This document shows, one piece after another, positions 13,591-26,000 of a DNA stretch of 64,000 bases. Position 1 is the stretch's first letter; each line of letters opens with the position of its first letter. Origin of the DNA: Aphis gossypii. Its lineage: Eukaryota > Arthropoda > Insecta > Hemiptera > Aphididae. The notes under the pieces are model-generated. The model was given only the letters and a program-made list of their open reading frames with translations. It did no database searches and was not told the origin of the DNA. The stretch lies in NCBI RefSeq assembly GCF_020184175.1, contig NC_065532.1:3720001-3784000 (forward strand), read 5' to 3'. The position numbers and the translations under genes were made by a program.

Positions 13591-14078
13591 TTAACAGGAA
13601 ACGTTTTCCACCAGAACGGGCGGCGAACACCTGCCGGTTACGTCGTCGTCGTCATCGCCGTCATCGTCGTCGTCGTTCAGGTAAGGCGATCGGCTTTCGG
13701 CGGCGGCGGCGGCGGCGGCGGCGACAGTGGTCGTGTCTACCGACGGCTCGCGGACAGGCGACAGCGGCGCGGGACTGGACGTGCCCGCGGACGACGGGCT
13801 GTGCGGTTCGGACGACGACGTCTGCAGCGCGACGGCCGGCCACTGGTTGGCGGTGATGATTCGCTCGGACAGCGCCTTGTGCACGGACGACTGGTACGAC
13901 GCGGCGGCCGCAGTGGCCGACGGCTGGGCGGCGTGATGATGGTGCCACGGCAGGCCGAGCAGGAACGCGGACGCGGCCGCCGGGTTGAACACGATGCTGG
14001 GCCAGAACTGTTCGGGCGTGAGGAACGGCAGCGGACCTCCCAGCGCGGGCGCCACTGACATACAGTCGTTTCTGAACA
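13591..14078 (-). CDS. hbn: hbn exon 4 (C-terminal region, Ala and Asp runs)
   Basis: GC-rich terminal exon ending ...VENVSC and a TAA stop. The chosen acceptor is TATAG (14079); a second, CAG at 14072, lies seven bases further in. The exon encodes LPFLTPEQFWPSIVF, PWHHHH, an eight-Ala run and DDDDDGDDDDD. Confidence 0.87.
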
Positions 14079-17000
14079 CTATACGGTAACACGATAATAA
14101 ACAATAATATTATACCGCGTATGTTAAAATCAACAAATTTAGTGGAGGTAATAGGGACGAGAGGAGGCATTCTTGAGTAAGACGTCCAGTGGCGGCACCC
14201 ACTATTATATCGTGTATGTGTGTGTTATACAATATATTTTATTTTAATTATTTATATTGAAATACGAGACGAGACTAATAATTTTACATCATACTATTAT
14301 AACGTTTAAATACAATTTAAAATAATATACTGTATACAAATTAACAATATAAACGTTTTAAATGCCTAAAATATTTCAACATAAAAAATATTTATTATAT
14401 ATTTATATTTTTTGTTTATTCTAACTATATAAGACGATTGGTCGACTTCTCCAGTTAGTTTTTAAATTCTTTATTCCTATAAATTTTTTTCGATTTTACG
14501 AATATTAAAATTTTTTGTTTTTTTCAAATTTTTAATTTAAAACCAAAAATAATCCATTATTCAATCAAAGTATAAAATGCACAACAATTTTGCCAATTAT
14601 TATGATTAATATAGCAAAATATTATTAGAAAATGGAGGAAATTTGATCCATTGTAGTCCATCAAGTACCTACATAACATTGGCTAGTACCTAAAGTTTAT
14701 TTTCCGCAAATCGTTGATACAATGGGTAAATGCGTCGATGTTCTCACCCTCGTATGTACGCCAATGGATAGCGGTGGGGCTCGGCTGTTATAGGAGAAGC
14801 TTTTATAGCATTCTCTCAATTGGTTCAATTAACGTAAGTTAAATATACATGTATTTTTAGTTACAAATAACATACCTATTACTTATTCAATCTTATTATA
14901 ATTTAAAATAAATCTTTTTGTTTTTTAAGTTTGCGAAGAATTAATAGTAACATTTTCTAACAAAAAATTATTTTTTTTTATGAATTCATAGTAATTCAAA
15001 TAAAAATATAGGTGTCTATTTTATCTGATGATAAATTAATATGCTATAAATAATATTATAAAGTTATGCACGTACAAAACATTTTGTAGAAGTTTTAAAA
15101 AACACTGAGGTGATCAAGTCACATTCTCCCTAAATTGTGTTCTCAAAAATATTTTTGTCAAATAATAGTAATGATTACCTACATTTATTATTAACATATT
15201 AACAAAATACAGTATGTATTATTATTTATTTTTATTTTTATTTATTCTTCAAGAAGATAATGGGCCCCACTAAACATGTATATATACTACATCTAGATAC
15301 CTATAGTATTTTATAAATATATAGTTATTGGTAACTCACACGTGTGGTCAGGTATGTATGGATTGGATTCTCTGCCCATTGATTTTTCTCGTTTTCTCCA
15401 TTTAGCTCTACGGTTTTGAAACCATACCTATGTATAACAAAGACATAATTATTATATGTATGGCACTTATACATTTTGATTATATAGTTAAGTATTAAAA
15501 TTACAAATTTATTCAATACCAACACGTATTTATGTAGTAGCTGAATAATTTTTACTAGTAAAGAGGAATCCTTATTTTACATCAAGAGTCAATAATAAAA
15601 AATATAATATGATCACAGTGTTATAAATTATAATGTTCGATGGAAATTTCATAAAAACATGACATTTCGTTCTGAAATGTTTACGCATGATGTAATAATA
15701 TTTGTAATAATAATGCTGATTATTACGATGAATGATGGTGTGATAGGAAATTATAATTTAACCATGATTTACGAATTAATTTTTTACCCACACAATACAA
15801 TAAATATTGAAAAAGAAACTAATAATATATCTATTTATTTCATATTTTATTTAATATATTATGTAGGTATATTGTATTATAATTAAAATATAGGTATATT
15901 ACACTGTAATTGTTTTTCAATATTTCATTAAATTTATTGAATAATAGGTATATAATAGCATGTTTATAGAAATTGTGTAAGAGTAAACATAAAATAGGTC
16001 AATACTCTATTTAATATAAAAAAGCAAAGTATATTCTTGGAAGAAGTAGAAAAGACGAAGAATACACTTAAATGAAAAAATGCATTTTTGGTGAAAACGT
16101 ACATACCTATAAATATATTCTGGGTATAATAGGTAACTATGTTATGTATAATGTATATAGTGTATACACACTGAAAAAAATATAATATTATTAATCTCTC
16201 TAATTACAGACGATTATGTTTCAGATACTACTTACACCCTCCTACCGACCTACTAAAGTACCGAATACTGTATATCATGCGAACTCACGCTAGCCATTGG
16301 AGATTGTTTATCGCGTATTATATAATTAATTTAGTTTGGCTTAACGGCGCGTGTGCTTGGAAACTAAAAGTAAGAGGGTATGTTTATTATATGTGTATAC
16401 CGATAAATATAGAGAGAGGGATGGAAAAATCCTTTTTTTATTGGCTAGGTTAAAATATTGACAATACACTTAAAACGGGAGTTTAATAAACTGGTGGATC
16501 GGTGGAAGTTTCGGCACCCGAAGGCCATTGTAGAGCGATCCGGTGGCGTCGACGGCAGTGGTGTAGGAGGAGGAGGAGGGTTAATGCTCTATTTGGACGT
16601 CCGATTGGGGTTGATTGTGCGCGTCGCGCGCGTACAAGGGTGTGTTGTGCAACACAATAGGACTCCCCCTATGCACATAGGCCACACGAACAATGCACTT
16701 AAATGATCGTTAGGAAATTAGGGAGATGTTAAATCGGTTGTCGAGAAATTGCACCCCAATTAACTTGTAATTCATTACCAGGGAGACCGCGCGCGCCGGG
16801 TTTTAAGTCCATCTCAATTGGTTTATTGAATCGTTTAAAGAGCGAGACAATCTACGGTACAGGCGGTGAGCAGAGGGCCTAAGCAATAGAAAAATGAGTG
16901 AGTGAGAACGTGACTTATAGTGGGAAGGGAGAGGAAGAGATTTACACGTATATAATGTAGAGATTTTGTAGCCTCTTTCTCTTTTTTTTAACGTCTTTGT

Positions 17001-20000
17001 GTGTCCGCTAAGTGTTCTGTGGTACACAATTAGCGCGGTGTGTTTTAGTGCGGCTGTAAACTCGAAAGAAAAAAAAATCTATTAATCTCCTTTCATTGTT
17101 TTCCACTGCTTTTGGAATATTATTTAAGTCTCGCGTAGTCGATGTGGTGGATTTCAATTAAGCTGTTCCGCGTGCGATTCCGGAACAAAAGGACATATAG
17201 CCATACGAGCAACTATACACAATTAAGACCCGAAACGGAATATCTGCAGCAAAGGCGGCCGTAAAAGACAAATAATTATAAACGTACTATATTATATATA
17301 AACTATATTATCTAGTCATTGAACTGTTAAAAACAATTTATGTTATATTTTATTTAAATTGAAGAATAATACATATAGATAGTTAAAATAACAATAATGC
17401 GTGTAAGTATATTTATTTTCCAAATATAGTTATTGGTTTTTACTATAAATTGCACTAACAAATTTGTGCAAAATTATTATTAAACTATTATGTAAATAAA
17501 TCGTCAATAACGTCAATAAACTTAAATTCTTAATTTGTACTAGTTTACAACATTTTTAGTCGTTCAAAGATAATGTCATTCATAATTTTGAATTTTCTAT
17601 TCAATTTCCATACTGTCTCTGTGACTAATAAGTAATCGGTAAACGAGTCACCTTATTTGTATCACATTATTGTTAACTACATTTTTTTAGTTTCACGGTT
17701 TTAATTATTTAATTATGTCTTTGGATCAAATTGGATTGAGAGATATATTCTTAACTCTGCAATAATGTATTTTTTTTTTAATAGAAAATACATTTTACGC
17801 AGTGACAATAATGGTCTAAACTTTATCCATATGACCTAACCAATGAACTACAAATTGGAGTATTAAAAAATAACTGAAAGTATACAATCTATTATACATT
17901 ATAATTATTACATTTTAATTACATTATAATTATTTATAACTGGTCGCTTCCTTAGTTTATTTTAGTACTTATACTAGTTATACTCGTAGTTGTCATTGCC
18001 TTGTCACCAATCCCTATAAAATGTATCACTCCAGTGACCACTGACCTCACGTCAGCCATACAGTCTTTGATTTGAAATTCTAAGCTTCAATATTCATGAT
18101 TATTATTTATTAAAATGAATCTCTTTATTATCTCGCATGTAAGTTAGTCTGTATATTTGATATATTTATAGAAAAACAATAAAATATTTCTTATAAAATT
18201 TGATATTGTATTTTATTATGTTATGATCATTAGTCTCGTGCAGACAGCCAAACCTTATGGTCACGTAATTATCGTTTAATTATCATGTTAAAATTAATCA
18301 CCTTAATTCTACTGGATTTTTTCGGTTAAACAACTACTCATCTCAGTTTTTAATACTGTATTAGGACCCTGTGTCTAAGAGCGGCTTCAACCCTTTATTA
18401 GAGGGGAAAAAAATTTATGTAAGTACATACAAATGCGCTTAGTGTATATTTAATATTTATACACATTTTATCTCTTCTCCAAGGCATCGCCGCGCGGTGA
18501 CCTTTGGAATGGCGATTACATTGACCTATCGACAATTTTCGGATCATTAATTAATATTAAAATATTTAACGAATAACCAAACTGCCAGCAATAATTATCG
18601 CAACAAAAATACACTGACCAAAAACATGCCTCATCAAAATTATTTCCAAACAAAAACAAAGAGTAGGATCAGCTGGCTCTGCAAATAAATCACATGAAAC
18701 TCACATACAGAGTAAATCAAATGACGTCTTTAATTCTTCCGAGTCAGCGAACGAAAACAATGATCAATTCATATTAAAAAAAAAAAAACAATCAAAGCGA
18801 AATCTTTCATCGACAGACACTTCCAATCCCGAACCTAAGACAGTCAAACCTTTATTTATAACGGTCAACAGATTTGCTCCGCTCTCAAACGAAGATACCG
18901 TAATGGGAAACACCAAAAACGTCCCCACCTCTCATGGCAATTTAACTCCATCCGATGAACAAAATTATAAAAGAAAACTTCCACTCCCAATTTATGTCCG
19001 TGGTATCCTAGACTTTGTTGAAGTGTGCAATAAACTAATTAAAATAATCGGTACCGACATATTTACTTGCAAATCATCTAAAAATGACTTAAAAATCCAA
19101 ACATCAAACTCTAAGTATTACCGTGAAGCAATAGTAGTAATACATTTTCTAAAAGATAGTGAAGCTCAATATCACACGTACCAACTTCAGGAGAAAAAGG
19201 AAGCCAAGTAGTGATCCGAAACCTTCACCCGTCTACTCCAACAGTTGAAGTAGGAATAGCAATTGAAGAAATCGGTTTCACCGTCAGGCAAGTTTCCAAT
19301 GTTCTTCAAAAAATTATCAAAAATAAACTTTCTATGTTTTTTGTCGATCTGGAGCCAGCCGAAATTAATAAAGATATTTTTGGAATAACATCATTACCCC
19401 ACACAAAAATAAAATTGAGGAACCATAAAAGCGGAAAGATGTCATTAAGTGTCTCAACTGCCAAGAATATGGTCACATAAGGAAATACTGCTCATACTCT
19501 CCAAGATGCACCCGCTGCGGAGGTCATCATCCTTCCTCCAGTTGTAGCAAATCAAACGAATCACCTGCTAAATGTGCCCTGTGTGAGGGCGACCATCCAG
19601 CGAACTAAAAGGGATGCCGCATCTACAAAGACCTCCAACGCTTCCGCAAGCCAAATTTATACAATCATGTAATTCAAAACAACGTTACTAAAGGTCGTAA
19701 CAATATAAATATTAGTAATTGTAAAGTCACCCAGTAGCAAACACCCGATAAAACTCTCCCCATCCCCGCTAAAATTGTATGTAATTGTAATTTAAAATGC
19801 ATATGCATACTTAACTTACAACATTATTAGTTTATTTAAAAGTTAATGTTTATAAGTTATTTCCTATAGTATTAAATATTGACATTCAATTTTTACAACA
19901 AAAAGTAATTATTAAAATTTAATAAAACTAATAAAATGTGTGACATTTAATGTTATTTAGAATGCTGTCTTTATATTATAAAATATTAGTTGTTAACTAT

Positions 20001-23000
20001 ATGCTACTATTAATTTTAAAAAATAACTATTTAGTATTTTTAATTTTTTAATGTTATAAAAAAAAATATCATAGTTCTACGAACAGTCACCCAGGCAGGA
20101 TGATAAATTTTAAATGGAGTGTTGATGGGGCAATAACAAACAACTATACCTTTATTTTATTTTTATTTGTTTTTAATAAACTGTATATAGGTACTTACAC
20201 ATAAATTTGTAATTAAAAAATGTACCTATATATGTAAATTTAAATGAAATGAAAAATTTTACCTGTACTCTGGCTTCACTGAGATCCAATCGTAAAGCGA
20301 GTTCTTCTCTAGTAAATACATCAGGATATTGAGTTTTTTCGAAAGCTCTTTCTAATTGATGTAATTGATATGTTGTAAATGTTGTTCTGCTACGACGAAC
20401 TTTTCGCGGTTTATCGTCATCGTGTTCATCAGATCGATGTAGTGATGGATCGGTCCCACTAGCAGCATATAATGCGTCCAATTTCGATTGGCAATGAACA
20501 CTCGAATTTTCTAAATAGATTTATCAAATAATTATAATTTATTATGAGAATGTATAAAAACAAAAATTATTTAAATTATTACTAAAAATGTTTAGTTTCT
20601 CCTTTTGAGAAAATCATAAGATCATTAATATGTCTTATACTCTTATGGTAAGACTATAATTCTATAAAACATATTATTAACGTTATGTCTTAATTACATT
20701 TTGTGGCATATTTACTTATACTAAAAAATAATTTTAAGTAATTAATTATGATAGGAAAAGTATGAAATATATATTATAAATATTAAGATATTTATAATAT
20801 ATTTTAAGATATTAAGATTAATATTTAAATATTTAAATATTTAATTTTTTTTTTTTTTAATATTAATATTAATTTATATATTTTTTGTATGATTTGAACA
20901 GGAAATATTGAAATGTGTATTTGGGAACACGTCACTTCATTAGTTTTCACCTCGTGAAATAATACGTCGTTAGAGAAACCAAAAAACGTTACATTTTTTT
21001 TGTTATACGAATTTTTTTTAACCCCCAGATGTAAGATTTATTAATTTCAAAAAAATAAAAATGTGAATTGGAGACATGAATGAAGCACTGTAAACCCATT
21101 CTCTCGTCAAAATATCGATGGCATCATACATATGAATATACTATAATTATTGTAGTAGTAACAACCGGTATATCTAAAATTATAGGTAATTATTATCAAT
21201 ATTAATATTTAATTAAATCTACCCTAGATTATTATTTTATCAATCACCTACTATAAAACCCACAATTTAATTGTTATGGGAATGTCGTAAATTTCATTAT
21301 ATTTGGTCGTTTTACCATTTATCATCTTAATGGAAAAATGTGGTTTGTAAGAAATATTTTAATTAATCTACTTAAAATCTTATTATTCATAAAGTTAAGT
21401 TTTGTTGAAGGAGAGAAACTATTTAATTTAGTGCTGGTTACTCAAGCTGAGTATTATTCTAAAAATGATACTAGAAACAAAAAATAAATTTATTATAAAT
21501 TGAATATGTTTCTCTATTTATTTAGAAGTTAGTATCTTAAATGCATAAACCTTTACGACTTACAATAAAATGATCAATTACCTCATAATATAAATAAAAA
21601 ATCTCATAGTCATATAATGGTCATCGGCAGGTTTGATTAACGTTAATTATTGTATGCTTTTACAAAACTCATAAAATGATTATTTGTTTTAAAAAAGGGT
21701 GTTCAAAATTTTTAGTTAGGTATATGTATGAGATAAAACAATATAATATGTATTTTTATGGCGGTGTTTAGTGACGGAAATAAAGGGTGTTAAAACAACT
21801 GGAGAGAGAAACGTTATCATCATCAAGTACCTAGTACTTAACTCATGTACAGGGTGGAAAAAAGGATGGTCTCTCCTATATAAGGCCACATCATATTCAT
21901 ACTGAATTCGTCATTTAATGAGAGTATGTTTTACTTAAAAAAGACGTTTTTTAATTTTAACTGTTAATAATAAGTATTAGGTAAAAATTATCATTACTAC
22001 AAAATCGGTTGCAACATTTTTTATAAATTAATCATTAACATTTTAACCGTTTTAGCACTATTATATGGTTTACTGTGGTGTTTAATGGTACCAAATTTAT
22101 AAAAACCGTATAACACATAATTTTATGTTAAAATGTTATGATCAATGACTGTATTATAATATCTTAACTAAATTTTTAAGTCAATATAATTAAATATTTT
22201 ATCTAATTTTATAAACATTTTAATCTTTTTGACGCGTATTTAAATTATTATATTATTTTCTTTAAATGTATTATATTGTTTATAAAGATTAAAAATGGTT
22301 ATTAATTGGTGGCATGTATAATAATTCAAATGTTTTATACGCATTATGCAGTATGTAAGTATATGTTAGTGAAACAACTAACAAATTATCATCTATATTC
22401 ATTAAAATATATAACCTATAATATAGACTCTCTTGTATAATTCAAATAATTAGGCATAATATATAATTTCAATTTTTAAAACAATAAATTATTTAATTAA
22501 GTGATGAGAATTCTAAAAACACCAAATTAAAATTAGTCACTTTGACATGATAACATGTTGATGCAAAAATCTACACGTGATATCAAACCTTACAAATGTC
22601 TATCTTTTTTATTTTAAATTTATTAAAAATTGAAGATTTAATATTTTAATTAATATACTCGTAATAATTTCATACAATTTAGAGTTAAAATAAAAAAACA
22701 TAGTATAGATATCATATAGGAAATTAGAATCGTATTATTTTTTTTTACCCTGTATATGGTTTTATAACTGAGGATGATAATAATAACAATATGTCACTAA
22801 GTAATATTGTCAGCCTATTATTATATTATCATACGACCCTCGGCACACGCTCTTTAACGTTATTCAGATGTAGTTTTACTGCTGCTAGCACAAATATTAT
22901 ATAATATTATAAAGGCTATACACATACTGTTGTGTTGTTTTTACTTCTTATAAACATTATTAGTCTACAGTTTATTTTTTAAAAAAGATTTTCAATTTTT

Positions 23001-26000
23001 TTTTTTATGTACCAAAATAGACCCACAGTAAAACACAGTGAACACCGTTTGATTTACTATACGTTTCTAGAAAAATATAGAAACTTCCATAGATTTATCA
23101 ATAAATATGCATGTATAATTGTTATGACCACAATAAAAGTAAATATTTATTGTTGTTTTTAGATGCTGAACAGAGCGATGAATAATATTATATTGGTACT
23201 TATTTTTTTTTTTAATTTTAATGTATATTTTATAGGCATAGAACTAGGTCAACTACAATTTATTAATTTTCTCAAAAAACGAGATAATACTCTAACTTCC
23301 TCTATCAATAAGGCGATACATAAATTAAATTCCACAAAATCATTTAATAATTAAGTAAATCTAATTTTCCGTATCCAAAGTATTAATTATATTATATTAA
23401 TGTTCGCACTATTAAATGTATATTATAATTGAACCATAATATGATCCGTTGAATTTTAAATAAATATTAGCTTGATCGTCATATGCAAAAATTAAGCTTT
23501 TGGAAAATTATTTTGAAATTATTTTCTTATTTTATTAGAATATTTATTATGAAATACACATCATATTGTAGTGCATAATGTAAAGCGTTTTCCCGGAAAC
23601 GATGAAAGAAATTTGTTTTAATTTTTATGTTAATTATTACTCGGTTACGTTATTATTATGATTTCACTCCATACGCACCCCCATTAAAGCGCCATGTGCG
23701 TACTGCAGGTATACATAGGTACCTATTATACCTAATTACGAGTAAATGGCTGTAAGACCCGTTCGGAACGGTGGCGGCGGCGTGTACACGCACGTTGTAT
23801 AGGTTCATAATATTAATCATGTATTAAAACGGTCATATTATAAGCCGCTTACGAGGTTTTTGTTATTGCGCGTTGATTGTATAATGCACCCCTCGCCCCC
23901 ACCTATAGTGTGTGTAATATATGTAATAGTAATCGGCTTACGAAACGATCAGTTTCCAGATCGCTCGTGTACCTCTATGTATGTATGTATTTATATAATA
24001 TCTACTCTGCTCGTACACGTTTCATATACGTATGTACAACATAATATATGATGTACAATATTATATTATTATATTATTTACACGCCAAATCTACGAACTC
24101 GGCTGCCGTACGAAATTTCAATGTGCGTGCAACAGATACGAAATGTACGTCCGTTTTACACCCATTGTTGTAGTCGGCGTGCACAACACACATTCATGTA
24201 CGCACGCGCGCAAGCTCGGGTGTGTGTTCACTTGACTTCCGTTAAAATCCATTGAGTTTCCCGCCGTCCCTTTCGGATTTTCTACCAGTCGCCATCACCG
24301 CCGCCACCGTTCGGCTGGCCCTCCACCGCTCTATCGTCGAGTTTTTCGCGCATAAACAGAAATATAATATAATACAGAATATGCATGCGGAATATATGTA
24401 TAAATTATTGTTGTTCAAATTAAATATCATCTAATACCGAGTAATACTTGACAATTGCTGCAGGTACCTACTACTTATTTATTTTGTTACGATTTCACGG
24501 AAAATAATATATTATGCACACAGGCGATGTTTTTATACATCAAGAGTATAGATACTTTTTTTTAATAGTATATTATTATTTATTTCCAATAATTTGATGT
24601 GGTACCGGTATCCATTACCTAGTACATGGGTTAAAAATAAAAGCTAAACATAAACGCATATTATTATATCAGATTAGTATCACTGATATTGTACATGGTT
24701 GTTTAATATTTTATTAAAATTAATAATGATATAATAATGTAATATTACATTTTATTTATCCCAGCTTTTAATAAGTAGAACAAACCGAATAATCAGTCGG
24801 AACACCGGGACATGCCTTTAGAATCGGGACAAATGAATAAATGGAAAGCCTAAGTATCAGATATAAGACAATGATAACTCATTTCAACTTAACTTTTAAC
24901 TTAATTCGTTAATACCCGCCTTAGTTTATTTTATAGATACTTATCATGATAGATAATGTTAATAATAATTTTCATGGTTTTTTCCAGGTATATGCATCGT
25001 AAAATTCCATACTACTTTTCAATCAAACACTAAAAGTGCAAAAATAAAAGTTTTCTCAACATTGTCAAGTTATATCTACCGTGATTGTCAATTTATCGAT
25101 ATCGTTGAATCAACAATTTATAATGACTTATTATCGTTATGGAGAAAAAATTATTAAAATGCTCTAAGCATTTAAGCTGCTAAGAATTAATTACTCTGGT
25201 AAGGTAGTACCTCTAATAACCTAACCTCTGCAAATTCTATACCCAATATCATTAAGTATTTGCTATTTGGATATAAAGTGATAAATTCAGGAGTTCGTTA
25301 GGATCATATTTTTAGTTATTTATCATAAAAATTTGGATTTGAATTATGCATTTAACATAAAATATACTTGTACTGTACTAATATATACTATATATAATTT
25401 GTATAATTGTTTTAATATAACAAACATTATATTACTAATAATACCTAGTAAATCTAAAAACGTTTAAAGTAAAAAAGAAAATTTACATCCAAATTTAATG
25501 CATTTTATTTTAGAACAATAACTTTCTCATTTATATCTATAGTACAATAAATACCTTTATTAATTAATTAAATGTATAATATTATCAATTATCATACTTT
25601 TGTATTTTAAGCTTAACCTTTTAAAACCGATCATCAAGACATTAAGTATTTTACTGTTCTGATCCATTTAAAATTAAATTGAAGCGCTCTTCGAAAAATT
25701 ATTGATTTTCATTATAAACAATAGTATTAGAACTGAATAATAATTATAATATAATGACTCTCGTCTCAAATGGATATAAAAATTGTTAAAATAGATTGAT
25801 ATTTAATCATTAATATTTTTTTAAGTAGGTATATAAGTATATTATAATATTATATCTATTGATAACCAAAAACAGTATATAACATACATGATAGTGAGTC
25901 GGTAGAGGTATATTATTTCATTGTATATTACAATATGATTTCAAATCTTAAAAATATTTACAAACATTCCTATTATAACAATTTTTAAGGGTTTACTATT

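Larger units (their letters stand above)
15428..20262 (-). other. hbn intron 2
   Basis: Holds a GC-richer non-coding segment (about 16440-17270) and a LINE ORF1 remnant (about 18600-19780), both listed separately. The rest is AT-rich with nothing recognised. Confidence 0.75.

Noticed and set aside
13573..14058. Long open frame on the plus strand opposite homeobrain exon 4
   Set aside because: Arg/Gly/Val-rich frame produced by reading the GC-rich repeat codons of the real exon backwards; the minus strand gives the homeobox C-terminus in correct phase.
16458..17027. Open frames on both strands in the GC-richer intron segment
   Set aside because: Short, low-complexity, no family resemblance, and lying within an intron.
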